From Bacillus sp. 165 (GTDB lineage Bacteria; Bacillota; Bacilli; Bacillales; Bacillaceae_G), in NCBI RefSeq assembly GCF_017742235.1, contig NZ_JAGHKQ010000010.1:16487-80486 (forward strand): a stretch of DNA of 64,000 nt, in the 5' to 3' direction. A program made the translations under genes and the position numbers. Positions 36,814 to 46,633 of the stretch are shown here, in pieces. The notes beneath the pieces are model-generated. The model did no database searches, was not told where the DNA came from, and was given only the letters and a program-made list of their open reading frames with translations. Numbering within the stretch: position 1 is the first letter of the stretch; the number at the start of each line of letters is the position of its first letter.

Positions 36814-38280
36814 TTACTTTGACATTTTTGCTACAGCTTCACGTACAGATTGGATTTGCGCCATCTTATTGTCCCAGCAAGCTTGACTTAAATCTATCGG
36901 ATACTCTTCAGGATTCATTGTACGTTTATATTCTTCCCACAATAGGTGCAGGTTTTGCTCAGTGTAGGCTTGAATGCTCTGTGCAGCGGGAGATTGATAT
37001 ACAAGCTCACCGTGGGTAAAAATATTTTGATGTAACTCACGTGCTTCAAAGTTTGTCACAAATTTACTTATAAATGTGTGAATAGGGTGAAACATTTTCA
37101 AGCGTTCTTCTTGCTGCGGGTGCTCCGCTTCTAAAGCAATGTAGTCCCCTTCTGAATGGTGATTGACGAGATTGATGATGCGATACACCTTCTTCAAGCC
37201 GGGGGTAGTAATTTTTTCTGGATTAGAAGAAAGCTTGATTGTGTCTACCATATCTCCGTTTTCGTTTTCAATAGAAACAAGCTTATATACAGCTCCTAGT
37301 GCAGGTTGGTCATATGCTGTGATGAGCTTGGTTCCCACACCCCAAACATCAATTTTAGCTCCTTGAGTTTTTAAGTTCATAATTGTATATTCGTCAAGAT
37401 CGCTTGAAGCGATAATCTTTGTGTCAGTAAATCCAGCCTCATCCAGCATTTTTCTGGCTTCTTTCGAGAGATACGCCATATCGCCGCTGTCTAAGCGGAT
37501 ACCTGCAAAGTGAATTTGATCTCCCAGCTCTTTTGCTACACGGATCGCTGTGGGGACCCCGGATTTTAACGTATCATATGTATCAACTAAGAATACACAA
37601 TTTTTATGCCGGCTTGCATATTTTTTAAAAGCAGTATATTCATCACGATATGTTTGGACTAAAGCATGTGCGTGAGTTCCAGTAACAGGGATATTAAATT
37701 TTTTACCTGCCCGTACGTTGCTAGTTGCTTGAAATCCGCCAATAAAGGCAGCTCGTGCTCCCCAAAGAGCTGCATCAAATTCATGTGCACGTCGCGTTCC
37801 GAATTCCATTAATATATCGTCCCCTACGACATGCTTCATTCGTGCTGCTTTCGTTGCAATTAATGTTTGATAGTTAACAATATTTAAGAGAGCAGTTTCT
37901 ATCAATTGCGCTTCACCTAAGGGTGCATCTATACGAAGGATAGGCTGATTGCCAAATACTAATTCTCCTTCTTGCATCGAATACACAGTTCCTGTAAAAC
38001 GAAGGCTTTTTAAATAAGAAATAAAATCCTCTTGATATCCAAGCTCTTTACGCAAATAAGTAAGATCACTTTCTGTGAATCGGAAGCTTTGTAGATAGTC
38101 TATAACCTTTTCTAATCCAGCAAAAACAGCATATCCGTTTCCAAATGGCAGCTTACGAAAATACAACTCAAACACAGCGCGGCGATTATGTATATTATCT
38201 TCCCAATACGTTTCTGCCATATTGATTTGATATAAGTCTGTGTGCAAAGCGTACCCATCATCTTCATATATGCCTGTCAT
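36814..38280 (-). CDS. pncB: Nicotinate phosphoribosyltransferase
   Basis: First enzyme of the NAD salvage (Preiss-Handler) route: nicotinate plus PRPP and ATP gives nicotinate mononucleotide. There are 488 residues. The start has ALHTDLYQINMAETYW, and the family segments LMEFGTRRAHEFDAALWGARAAFIGG, GTHAHALVQTY, LVDTYDT and GIRLDSGDMAYLS are all present. ATG 38280 follows CGGAGG; an upstream in-frame Met is not needed. No other NAD gene is adjacent. Confidence 0.95.
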   Translation of the reverse strand: MTGIYEDDGYALHTDLYQINMAETYWEDNIHNRRAVFELYFRKLPFGNGYAVFAGLEKVIDYLQSFRFTESDLTYLRKELGYQEDFISYLKSLRFTGTVYSMQEGELVFGNQPILRIDAPLGEAQLIETALLNIVNYQTLIATKAARMKHVVGDDILMEFGTRRAHEFDAALWGARAAFIGGFQATSNVRAGKKFNIPVTGTHAHALVQTYRDEYTAFKKYASRHKNCVFLVDTYDTLKSGVPTAIRVAKELGDQIHFAGIRLDSGDMAYLSKEARKMLDEAGFTDTKIIASSDLDEYTIMNLKTQGAKIDVWGVGTKLITAYDQPALGAVYKLVSIENENGDMVDTIKLSSNPEKITTPGLKKVYRIINLVNHHSEGDYIALEAEHPQQEERLKMFHPIHTFISKFVTNFEARELHQNIFTHGELVYQSPAAQSIQAYTEQNLHLLWEEYKRTMNPEEYPIDLSQACWDNKMAQIQSVREAVAKMSK

Positions 38281-38423
38281 TTTTATAACCTCCGATTTTA
38301 ACAATTATAAAATATTTTCTACATTTTACCAATATATATACAACCTGCCAATGAAAAGGTCTATGTACTCGAAAGCTGATTTTTATAAGAATATTTGGGG
38401 TTATTTAGCGGTTAATTTAAATA

Positions 38424-38457
38424 AAAGAGGCAAATGAATTTTCTCATTTGCCTCTTT
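38424..38457 (-). terminator. Terminator of the LCP-protein gene
   Basis: Perfect 14-base arms AAAGAGGCAAATGA / TCATTTGCCTCTTT; a T-rich tail is on the minus strand. Confidence 0.88.
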
Positions 38458-38473
38458 AGGTATTTTAAATTTG

Positions 38474-39511
38474 TTATGGATTTTCATTTTTTGCTTTTTT
38501 GTCATTGTCAGTGAAATCTGTTGAATCTTCTAAGCCAAGGTGCTGCTTTAAAATTGTTTGAATCTCGTTTACACTTTCTTCATCAGGTTCTGCATAATAT
38601 ACATTATTGATATATTCATCTGTACATTGGATTTGCATCTTTTCCATGTTTAACTGTGTACCTAACATTGTTTTTACAATGCCAATAAGATCATCAAAAG
38701 TTAAGTTTGTCTCCATATCACTTCCAGCAGCGTCAATTAGATCTGCCATTTTTGGTACGGAATTCAAAGAAAGAGCCTTTTTTGCCGCTGCTTCAATGAT
38801 AAGCTGTTGGCGCTGTCCGCGCATAAAATCATTGTCGATGTGACGTGTTCTTGCTAAAGCTAAAGCTTGTTCACCATCTAAATGCTGGTAGCCTTTATTT
38901 AAGTGAATAGATCTGACTCCCTTACTATTCATTTCTGTAAAAGAAACAGGTACATCTAGATCAATGCCTCCTAATGTATCAATAATTTTAACGAAAGAAT
39001 CAAAATTAAATTTTACATAATAGTCTACGGGTACATCTAAAAAGTTTTCTACTGTTTCAATTGTAGAGTTTGCGCCACCGTATGCGTAGGCATGAGTAAT
39101 TTTGTTTTCTTTGTCCTTAACAGGAATATATACACGTGTATCACGAGGAATACTTACTAGTTTAATAGACTTATCATCTTTATTTAGTGTAGCTAACAAT
39201 AATGCATCTGTTCGAAAAGCATTACCGAACTCTTTTTGATTTTCTTTTCGTTCTTGACTTTCATCTACACCCATAATAAGAATAGAGATATTATCTTCTA
39301 ATGGCTTTACTGCTTCTAATCGTTTAGCCGATTTTTCACCACGATCCAAGCCTTTGTAGGCAGCTTTAGCCACATTTTGTGCTTTTTTATATAAATATGC
39401 TGTATAACCTGCTCCTCCAAATAGAAGAATTAAAAGAGGGAGTATTAAGAGTACAGCAATTCTTCGTCTTTTTTTCTTTTTACTAATGCTATATCGTACA
39501 TCTGGGGACAT
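38474..39511 (-). CDS. LytR-CpsA-Psr (LCP) family cell-wall ligase
   Basis: Membrane-anchored enzyme that attaches teichoic acid or another anionic polymer to peptidoglycan. A basic cytoplasmic start (SKKKKRRR) precedes one helix at about 20-42. The LCP domain (about 75-260) has ILIMGVDES, FRTDALLLATL, LVSIPRDTRVYIP and ALALARTRHIDNDFMRGQRQQ, covering the conserved Asp and Arg residues of the active site. The C-terminal 90 residues are less conserved. ATG 39511 lies six bases after AAGGAGGG; a TTG just before it is also in frame. TagU-type is possible. Confidence 0.92.
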   Translation of the reverse strand: MSPDVRYSISKKKKRRRIAVLLILPLLILLFGGAGYTAYLYKKAQNVAKAAYKGLDRGEKSAKRLEAVKPLEDNISILIMGVDESQERKENQKEFGNAFRTDALLLATLNKDDKSIKLVSIPRDTRVYIPVKDKENKITHAYAYGGANSTIETVENFLDVPVDYYVKFNFDSFVKIIDTLGGIDLDVPVSFTEMNSKGVRSIHLNKGYQHLDGEQALALARTRHIDNDFMRGQRQQLIIEAAAKKALSLNSVPKMADLIDAAGSDMETNLTFDDLIGIVKTMLGTQLNMEKMQIQCTDEYINNVYYAEPDEESVNEIQTILKQHLGLEDSTDFTDNDKKAKNENP

Positions 39512-39734
39512 CAACAGCCCTCCTTACTATATTTTTATACAACATATATCTTGACATAAAATGTGCTTCATGTCATTGATTTTTTTATTTTGTAACTATT
39601 TGTTAGTGGTTGGAGAAATAAGGAAATAGGATAATCTCATCCATATGATGGTACTAAATTCTATATTACTAAGAAAGAAGAGGGAGAACTAACATTCTTC
39701 ATAACAAGCTAACTGATAAAAAAGTTCTATAAAG

Positions 39735-39774
39735 TAAAAAATCCCCGTCGAGAAATGGGTTCTCGATAGGGAGG
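39735..39774 (-). terminator. Terminator of the VanW-family gene
   Basis: Imperfect stem with TCGAGAA / TTCTCGA core and flanking CCCC/GGG pairs; followed on the minus strand by TTTTTT. Confidence 0.75.
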
Positions 39775-39776
39775 AC

Positions 39777-41033
39777 TTATACATGTTTTTTATAAGTGCT
39801 TTTCGCGATATGCCCGCTGGATACGATTTTCCCGTTTTGTGTAACGGTTCTATATGTGCTTACAATAATTTTTTCATCTGTTTCTTGTTCGATTTTAGTT
39901 GTTAAATTCGCATTTTTCCCATTGTCAGTTCCAAATAAACGAACGACAAGCTCCTTATTTTCAATGAAGGCTTGTACATATAGGTAGTGGTTCGTACTAT
40001 TTTTAATTTTGAGATCTGGACCGCTATCGGCAACTGTAGCATCTAGTCCTAATGGGACATAGCCAACAGGAAAGGTATGATTGCTTCGTTGAACAATAGA
40101 TAAGTCTTTACGTAATGCGGCATTATATAATGTACTGCTTACCTGACATACACCGCCTCCAGCATTCTGACTTATTTCTCCGTTCAAGTAAACTGCTGCG
40201 ACTTTATAACCATTTGCTGCATTTGTTTTTCCCACTTTAGCGTTAAAACTTAATATTCCATCGGGTGCTACAAGTGCTCCATTTAGTCTTTGTGCAGCTC
40301 TTTGAATGTTATAGACTTGATTTGCATTCCGTTTTGCAAGAGAAGTACGTTCTTCAATAATAACTCCAGTTAATCCCATATGTTGAATGTCTTCTGTTGT
40401 TTTCTCTGGACGAACTTCCTTTACAGGAATTTGAATGGTTTGTTTTTTCTCTGTAATAGCCCGAGTGGCGAGTAATTTTAACTGCTCTTTATCTACGGTT
40501 TGTCCATTTTTACTTGGAGAAATATTGATTGTTGTACCTGTGATATTAAACGATGCATTTAGAGGCTGTACTAATTTATTGTTGTATTTATCTTGTATAA
40601 ACATGTCATATTTTGCTTGATTTAAGTATGCTTCCATATGGAAGTTTCGTTTAAAGTGACCCTCCTCAGCTTCTTTGCGTAATTTATAGCGTTCGGAAAT
40701 GGTACCCTCTTGTTGCTTGAAAATTTGCTCAGCAATCTCTGTTCCTTTGTATTCTACACCGATTTGTTCCCATGTAAAGGTATCCGCTTGATTGCCTAAA
40801 CGAAGAGTGATGATTTGTTTGTTAAGTTGGTTAACTTTATCTTGTACAATTTTACTTACTTGTTGTTTTGTTTTACCTTGTAATGAGATGCCGTTAAAGG
40901 TAACATCGCCTAAAACATATGTATCCAATTGTTTGTTTAACTTTGTTGTATAGTGATATACACCGCTGCCAGCAATACTGCCTCCGATGCCAATAACAAG
41001 CAAGCCGCCAATAATCCAATTTCGCAGCTTCAT
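39777..41033 (-). CDS. VanW-family protein with peptidoglycan-binding-4 type domain
   Basis: Exported protein of 418 residues (YoaR type). An N-terminal helix at 7-27 serves as membrane anchor or signal. Next comes a domain with GKTKQQVSKIVQDKVNQLNK like the PG-binding-4 family (about 45-220), and the VanW domain (about 245-370) with SFNAKVGKTNAANGYK and AGGGVCQVSSTLYNAAL. Excellent site GGGAGG. The exact role is not known; VanW proteins are linked to cell-wall and glycopeptide-resistance loci, though no van genes are nearby. Confidence 0.87.
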   Translation of the reverse strand: MKLRNWIIGGLLVIGIGGSIAGSGVYHYTTKLNKQLDTYVLGDVTFNGISLQGKTKQQVSKIVQDKVNQLNKQIITLRLGNQADTFTWEQIGVEYKGTEIAEQIFKQQEGTISERYKLRKEAEEGHFKRNFHMEAYLNQAKYDMFIQDKYNNKLVQPLNASFNITGTTINISPSKNGQTVDKEQLKLLATRAITEKKQTIQIPVKEVRPEKTTEDIQHMGLTGVIIEERTSLAKRNANQVYNIQRAAQRLNGALVAPDGILSFNAKVGKTNAANGYKVAAVYLNGEISQNAGGGVCQVSSTLYNAALRKDLSIVQRSNHTFPVGYVPLGLDATVADSGPDLKIKNSTNHYLYVQAFIENKELVVRLFGTDNGKNANLTTKIEQETDEKIIVSTYRTVTQNGKIVSSGHIAKSTYKKHV

Positions 41034-41221
41034 TTTTTACCTCCCAATCCTTCCATACTAAAGGAAGGTCATTAATTTAATAATTACTAGTATACTACTA
41101 ATGTGTTACTCTTGTAATACAAAAATAAAACTTGTTACCAATTGTAATTATTTTGTTATACAGCTAATGAGCACTTTGGGAAGCATATATTTTTTATACT
41201 TGGAGAATATTCCTGTTCCAT

Positions 41222-41251
41222 AAGAAAGGCACCTTTGAGGGAAAGGTGCCT
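41222..41251 (-). terminator. Terminator of the rRNA methyltransferase gene
   Basis: Stem AGGCACCTTT / AAAGGTGCCT with a loop of five; T-rich on the minus-strand side. Confidence 0.82.
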
Positions 41252-41256
41252 GTTTA

Positions 41257-42441
41257 TTAACGGCGGGAATGAACTTCATAAATGGCGAATTTTAGGTAAT
41301 CGCCTTCATCGGAAGCTAGAAGTTTAGGGTGGTCATAGCCTGCACCGCTCCAATGAATTTGCCGTAAAACTTTTTTTGCATCGTAAGCAGCTTTTTGTAC
41401 CATTTCTTGAAACATATCACCGTGAATATGGTAAGAGCAGCTTGCTGTGACAAAGAAACCTCCGTCCTTTACGAGTTTTAATCCGTTTAAATTGATATCT
41501 TTATATCCGCCCAATGCTTTCTTTACTGCACGAGAGGATTTTGCAAATGCTGGGGGATCAATAATTACGACATCCCATAATTTTTGTTCTTCTACTGCTT
41601 CGCGTAAAAAGTCAAATGCATTCGCAGTCACAAAGTCAATATTATCAAATCCATTTAGTCGAGCATTTTGTTTTGCAGTTTCAATGGCATGTTCAGAAAT
41701 ATCCACTGCTGTTAGATGCTTTGCACCATAATGACAAGCATTGAGCATAAACGAACCTGTATGTGTAAAACAATCGAGAACAGTGGAATTAGAATCGATA
41801 AGAGGTTTAATGGCGGCACGGTTTTGTCTTTGATCAAAGAAAAACCCTGTTTTTTGTCCATTTTCGATGTCCACTACATATTTTACACCATTTTCTTCTA
41901 TTTCTATTTCAGTGGGAGATTCACCATACCAAAAGCCTTTTTCCTGGTTTAACCCTTCAAGTTCACGTACATAAACATCGTTGCGTAAATAGATAGCTTT
42001 CGGCTGAAATACTTCCAATAGTCCTTTTAGCACCCATTCTTTACGCTTTTCCATACCAAGAGACAGAATTTGTACTACTAGCACGTCCTCATATTTATCC
42101 ACAATAAGCCCCGGTAAAAAGTCAGATTCCCCATAGATTGCACGACAAGAGTTTACATCTGGAAGAAATCGTTGACGATAAGCCCAAGCTGCACGGATTT
42201 TTTCAATAAAAAAGTTTTCATTCAGTTCTTCATCTGGGTTTTGCGTCAGTACACGTACAATCATTTGTGACTTTGGATTTATGTATCCTTTTGCTAACAA
42301 GAAGTTTTGGTGATTATATACATCTACAAAGTCCCCTGGTTCGAATTCCCCTTCGATACGATTTACTTCACTTTGAAATATCCAAGGATGACCTTGTTCT
42401 AAACGTTTTCTGCGGTTTCGTTCTAAAAAAACTTTTGCCAA
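41257..42441 (-). CDS. RlmI-type 23S rRNA (cytosine-C5) methyltransferase
   Basis: SAM-dependent RNA methyltransferase. An N-terminal PUA domain (about 1-75; ERNRRKRLEQGHPWIFQSEV) binds RNA. The Rossmann part has motif I VLDCFTHTGSF, the DPPAFAKS motif IV, and the catalytic Cys in TASCSYH. The TTG start at 42441 is eight bases after GGAG and gives the normal 394 residues; the frame extends to 42519 without other support. RlmI of Escherichia coli modifies C1962; the same target is likely here. Confidence 0.9.
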   Translation of the reverse strand: MAKVFLERNRRKRLEQGHPWIFQSEVNRIEGEFEPGDFVDVYNHQNFLLAKGYINPKSQMIVRVLTQNPDEELNENFFIEKIRAAWAYRQRFLPDVNSCRAIYGESDFLPGLIVDKYEDVLVVQILSLGMEKRKEWVLKGLLEVFQPKAIYLRNDVYVRELEGLNQEKGFWYGESPTEIEIEENGVKYVVDIENGQKTGFFFDQRQNRAAIKPLIDSNSTVLDCFTHTGSFMLNACHYGAKHLTAVDISEHAIETAKQNARLNGFDNIDFVTANAFDFLREAVEEQKLWDVVIIDPPAFAKSSRAVKKALGGYKDINLNGLKLVKDGGFFVTASCSYHIHGDMFQEMVQKAAYDAKKVLRQIHWSGAGYDHPKLLASDEGDYLKFAIYEVHSRR

Positions 42442-42965
42442 AATGTTCACTCCATTATTATAGTTTGTTTCTCCTTCATAGAGAATGAAGGAATAAGAAG
42501 CAGGTAGGAATACTTTCATTATTCATATTATCCAAACAAAGAGCGGGTTAAAAGTATAAGTTTTGAAGGATAACAGAACTTATAAGTACTTATGAAAAGG
42601 AGATAAGTATCCTGCTCTTGCATAAGCAAGTGCTTTGAGACAGGCAGTTACACCTACTAATAAGATTAGAGCAAGAAAAAGGATCAAGGATAACGATACA
42701 ATGTAAGAAGACTCTCCTCGATTATACTAGATTTATTTTATATAAATATAGTATTTAAGAAGGGAGTTTTATTAATTAATTTAAAAATTTTGTGATTTGA
42801 TTTACAGAGATTTATTGATTGCGCTTACAAAAATTATGATATATAGTGGAAGCGAGATAGAAAACTTTCATTTATATAGTGAAAATTTTACTATTGATAG
42901 AATAATAATTTTAATAGACAATAAGACTCTGATTATTAAATACTACAGCATAGGGGATAGAATAA
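42442..42965. other. Intergenic stretch with a possible small membrane peptide frame and a weak cre
   Basis: On the minus strand, 42702 to 42580 encodes a hydrophobic run of about 40 residues (LILFLALILLVGV) behind a good GAGGAGAG site, but the first codon at the right distance is ATT; an in-frame TTG at 42687 has no ribosome site. On the plus strand, TGATTGCGCTTACA at 42816 resembles a cre with two mismatches ahead of aspA. Both are tentative. Confidence 0.3.
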
Positions 42966-44405
42966 ATGATTGACACAAAAGATGTACGCATTGAACGTGA
43001 TTTTCTTGGAGAAAAAGAAGTTCCACAGCATGCGTATTATGGTGTGCAAACATTACGAGCAGTAGAGAATTTTCCAATTACAGGATATCGTCTTCATACA
43101 TCATTAATTCGAGCGATGGCTATTGTAAAAAAAGCGGCAGCCCTTGCAAATATGGAAACAGGTTATTTGCGATCAGACATAACTTATGCCATTGTACAAG
43201 CTGCGGAAGAAATTATAGAAGGTAAGCTCCATGATCAGTTCATTGTGGACCCTATTCAAGGAGGAGCCGGAACTTCTATTAATATGAATACTAATGAAGT
43301 AATTGCCAACCGAGCTTTGGAGATATTAGGAAAAGAGAAAGGTGATTACAAAACAATCAGTCCAAATACGCATGTTAATATGGCTCAATCAACTAACGAT
43401 GCATTTCCAACTGGCATTCATATTGCTGTATTAGATATGCTCGAACAATTACTTATAACGATGGAACAGCTTCATGATGCTTTTGGGGAAAAAGCAAATG
43501 AATTTGATCATATTATTAAAATGGGACGTACTCATCTACAAGATGCGGTACCGATTCGTTTAGGACAAGAGTTTGAAGCCTATCGCCGTGTATTATCGCG
43601 TGATATAAAACGCATTAAGCAATCCCGCCAGCACTTGAATGAAGTGAACATGGGGGCAACAGCGGTAGGAACAGGACTGAATGCTGATCCGCTTTATATT
43701 GAAAGAGTAGTCAAACACCTTGCAAATATTAGTAAGTTTCCGCTTGTAGGCGCAGAAGACTTGGTAGATGCGACACAAAATACGGACGCCTACACTGAAG
43801 TATCTGCTGCACTCAAGGTTTGTATGATGAATATGTCTAAGATTGCTAATGACTTGCGTCTGATGGCATCTGGCCCTCGTGTTGGTCTTGCAGAAATTCA
43901 GCTACCGGCACGTCAGCCAGGTTCTTCTATCATGCCAGGAAAGGTAAATCCAGTTATGGCAGAAGTTGTGAATCAAGTAGCATTCCAAGTCATCGGCAAT
44001 GATCACACCATTTGTTTAGCATCTGAAGCTGGACAAATGGAACTGAATGTGATGGAACCAGTGCTTGTCTTTAATTTGCTCCAATCCATCAGTATTATGA
44101 ATAATGCATTTGAAGTATTCCGCAAGTATTGTATTGAAGGTATTACAGCAAATGAAGAAGTGTTAAAGCAATATGTCGAGAAGAGTGTAGGAGTTATAAC
44201 AGCAGTGAATCCGCATATTGGTTATGAAACAGCTTCTCGTATTGCGCGTGAAGCAATCTTGACAGGAAAATCTGTACGCGAGCTATGCTTACAATATAAA
44301 GTGTTAACAGAAGAAGAACTGGATATCATTTTAGATCCATTTGAAATGACTCATCCTGAAATTGCAGGGGCATCATTATTAGCAAATAAGCAAAAAACAT
44401 CGTAA
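42966..44405 (+). CDS. aspA: Aspartate ammonia-lyase
   Basis: Splits aspartate into fumarate and ammonia. It has 479 residues with the fumarase/aspartase signature GSSIMPGKVNP, the substrate segments GGAGTSINMNTNEVIANRA and NMAQSTNDAFPTGIH, and MGRTHLQDAVP. The start region is AT-rich with a modest ribosome site (AGGGGATAG). It appears as a single gene with its own terminator; asparaginase, its usual partner in bacilli, is not adjacent. Confidence 0.94.
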   Translation: MIDTKDVRIERDFLGEKEVPQHAYYGVQTLRAVENFPITGYRLHTSLIRAMAIVKKAAALANMETGYLRSDITYAIVQAAEEIIEGKLHDQFIVDPIQGGAGTSINMNTNEVIANRALEILGKEKGDYKTISPNTHVNMAQSTNDAFPTGIHIAVLDMLEQLLITMEQLHDAFGEKANEFDHIIKMGRTHLQDAVPIRLGQEFEAYRRVLSRDIKRIKQSRQHLNEVNMGATAVGTGLNADPLYIERVVKHLANISKFPLVGAEDLVDATQNTDAYTEVSAALKVCMMNMSKIANDLRLMASGPRVGLAEIQLPARQPGSSIMPGKVNPVMAEVVNQVAFQVIGNDHTICLASEAGQMELNVMEPVLVFNLLQSISIMNNAFEVFRKYCIEGITANEEVLKQYVEKSVGVITAVNPHIGYETASRIAREAILTGKSVRELCLQYKVLTEEELDIILDPFEMTHPEIAGASLLANKQKTS

Positions 44406-44431
44406 AAAAGACGGCGAACTGCCGTCTTTTT
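44404..44431 (+). terminator. Terminator of aspA
   Basis: Stem AAAAAGACGGC / GCCGTCTTTTT, loop of five, at the stop codon. Confidence 0.9.
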
Positions 44432-44519
44432 CTATTGAGGAAAGGATTTTAGATAACTTTTGGAAAATACATACAATGTGAATAGATATGACCGTATATA
44501 AGAAAGGAGGAGATGTAAA

Positions 44520-45671
44520 GTGAATGATGTGTTTATTAAGACAGATACACAAAGAGCAATGCTTACCAAGCTCAATCAGCTGACTAGAAAGTTTCAAGAA
44601 CGTGAACCTGAGCTGGACCAATTGGGTTCCTTTCCCTACGAAAATATTCAAAACTTAAAAGACATAGGTTATACATCCTTATCGATTGCAAAAGAATATG
44701 GAGGAGAAGAAATTTCTTTATATGATTTTCTGCTGTTTCAAGAAAAAATCGCAGAAGGTGATGGCTCTACAGCATTATCAGTAGGATGGCATGTCGGGAT
44801 TATGCTGGAATTGACGGAAAATCCTCGCTGGGAGTCAAAATTATTTGCGCAAATTTGTTCGGAAGTAAAAAAAGGAGCTTTATTGAATCGTTGTGCCACA
44901 GAACGAAATACAGGTAGTCCAACACGCGGCGGAAAACCGGAAACAACAGCTTATGAAGGAGAGAGTACATGGGTGTTGAATGGTCAGAAAACATTTACAA
45001 CTATGTCTTATATACTCGACTATTTTCTTGTATCAGCAACTATACAAGGAAGTGAGGAAGTGGGAGAATTTCTCGTTCCTTGCAGTGCTAAGGGGACAAG
45101 GATAGAAGAAACATGGGACAGTGTCGCATTACGAGGTACAGCCAGCCATGACTTAGTGATGCAAAATGTTGAAATTCCAAAAGAGTACTTGGTGGAAATA
45201 AGAAATAACGGCAAAAAGAATAATCATGGATGGCTCTTGCATATCCCAGCATGTTATTTAGGAATTTCTCAAGCTGCACGTAACTATGCTTTGCACTTTG
45301 CTAAAGCATATAAACCAAACAGTGTAAACGAGCCGATTTATACACTCCCTAATGTGCAAAGATTAATTGGTGAAATGGAATTAGAGCTTTTACAAGCACG
45401 TCACTTTATGTATAGCGTAGCTGAAAAATATGATGCTTGTGATGAACCCCATGAACTTCAAGCAGAATTATCTGCTGTCAAATATACAGCAACTAATGCA
45501 GCGATTTCTATAATAGATAAAGCAATGCGTATTGTCGGAGCAAGAAGTTTATCGGAAAAAAATCCGCTTCATCGATATTACCTGCATGTACGAGCTGGTT
45601 TACATAATCCGCCGATGGACGATATTACCTTAACACAGTTAGCGTATAAGGCAATAGAAAATGTGAAATAA
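44520..45671 (+). CDS. Acyl-CoA dehydrogenase-family flavoprotein
   Basis: FAD-dependent oxidoreductase of 383 residues with the acyl-CoA dehydrogenase layout: N-terminal helices with LKDIGYTSLSIAKEYGGEE, middle beta domain with LNRCATERNTGSPTRGG and VLNGQKTFTTMSY, and C-terminal helices with KAMRIVGARSLSEKNPLHRYYLHVRAGLHNPPMDD. It resembles the YdbM group of bacilli. GTG start after AAAGGAGGAG. It stands alone, without thiolase or other beta-oxidation genes, so the substrate is uncertain and it may act on a non-fatty-acyl thioester. Confidence 0.88.
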   Translation: MNDVFIKTDTQRAMLTKLNQLTRKFQEREPELDQLGSFPYENIQNLKDIGYTSLSIAKEYGGEEISLYDFLLFQEKIAEGDGSTALSVGWHVGIMLELTENPRWESKLFAQICSEVKKGALLNRCATERNTGSPTRGGKPETTAYEGESTWVLNGQKTFTTMSYILDYFLVSATIQGSEEVGEFLVPCSAKGTRIEETWDSVALRGTASHDLVMQNVEIPKEYLVEIRNNGKKNNHGWLLHIPACYLGISQAARNYALHFAKAYKPNSVNEPIYTLPNVQRLIGEMELELLQARHFMYSVAEKYDACDEPHELQAELSAVKYTATNAAISIIDKAMRIVGARSLSEKNPLHRYYLHVRAGLHNPPMDDITLTQLAYKAIENVK

Positions 45672-45829
45672 ATGAGATTCTAAAAAGAATAGGGCTTTCC
45701 TCTTCAACATCATTCAGTTGAAATCGGACTGAGCGGAATTAGTAGACATCCTTTCATATTCTAAATGTATTATTTATTACCATGATATCTACTTTTAAAT
45801 GTTATATGCTTTGAAAAGGAGCAAAAGCA

Positions 45830-46597
45830 ATGAAAGAAAAGATTATAACCGAATTAAACCGAATTGAAAGAGAAAATCATGTGAAGATTTTATATGCAGC
45901 AGAATCTGGGAGCAGGGCATGGGGGATCTCATCTAAAGGCAGCGATTATGATGTTCGGTTCATCTATATCCATAAACCGGACTGGTATTTATCTATTGAA
46001 CAAAAAAGAGATGTATTGGAATATCCTATTAATAATTTATTAGATATTAGCGGCTGGGATTTACGAAAAGCGCTTCAGCTTCTGATGAAATCTAATCCTG
46101 CCTTATTGGAATGGCTGCTATCTCCTATTGTCTATTCAGAACAGCACGATATTGCTGAACAACTTAGGAATATCAGCAATGAATATATATCTTTAAAAGC
46201 AAGTATTTATCACTATCTGAATATGGCAAGCCGAAATTATCGGCATTATCTACAAGGAGAACCAGCGAAAATCAAGAAATATTTTTATGTTCTTCGTCCC
46301 TTACTGGCTTGCATGTGGCTGGAGAAACAGAAAACGGTACCACCTGTGGCTTTGGATGAATTGCTAAAGCTAGAAGGGGTATCCTCGGAAATTTTAAATG
46401 AAATTCAATACCTGTTAACCAGAAAAAAAGCAGGAGAAGATTTCGGTTTAGGAATATCCTTTCAAAAGTTGCATCAATTTATTGAAGAGAAGCTTCATTA
46501 TTATCAAGAATACGTGAAAGATTTGAGAGATATAAGAGAATTGAAAGCAGAAGCGCTCAATGTACTGTTTCGAAATACATTGAGGAAAGTATGGTAA
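45830..46597 (+). CDS. Predicted nucleotidyltransferase (YcgL / RlaP family)
   Basis: Pol-beta-type nucleotidyltransferase of 255 residues. The catalytic loop is GSRAWG followed by GSDYDVRFIY, giving the GS...DxD pattern; the family-specific NNLLDISGWDLRKALQLLMKSNP and ALLEWLLSP follow. Related proteins are sometimes linked to RNA ligases, but no ligase is nearby. ATG after AAAAGGAGC. Substrate unknown. Confidence 0.87.
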   Translation: MKEKIITELNRIERENHVKILYAAESGSRAWGISSKGSDYDVRFIYIHKPDWYLSIEQKRDVLEYPINNLLDISGWDLRKALQLLMKSNPALLEWLLSPIVYSEQHDIAEQLRNISNEYISLKASIYHYLNMASRNYRHYLQGEPAKIKKYFYVLRPLLACMWLEKQKTVPPVALDELLKLEGVSSEILNEIQYLLTRKKAGEDFGLGISFQKLHQFIEEKLHYYQEYVKDLRDIRELKAEALNVLFRNTLRKVW

Positions 46598-46599
46598 GA

Positions 46600-46633
46600 A
46601 ATGTAGGGACTAACTGGCAAGTCCCTACATTTT
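46600..46633. terminator. Convergent terminator overlapping the thioredoxin gene stop
   Basis: Stem ATGTAGGGACT / AGTCCCTACAT. The right arm contains the TAG stop codon (46625-46627) of the minus-strand gene, so coding and terminator are shared. Confidence 0.8.
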
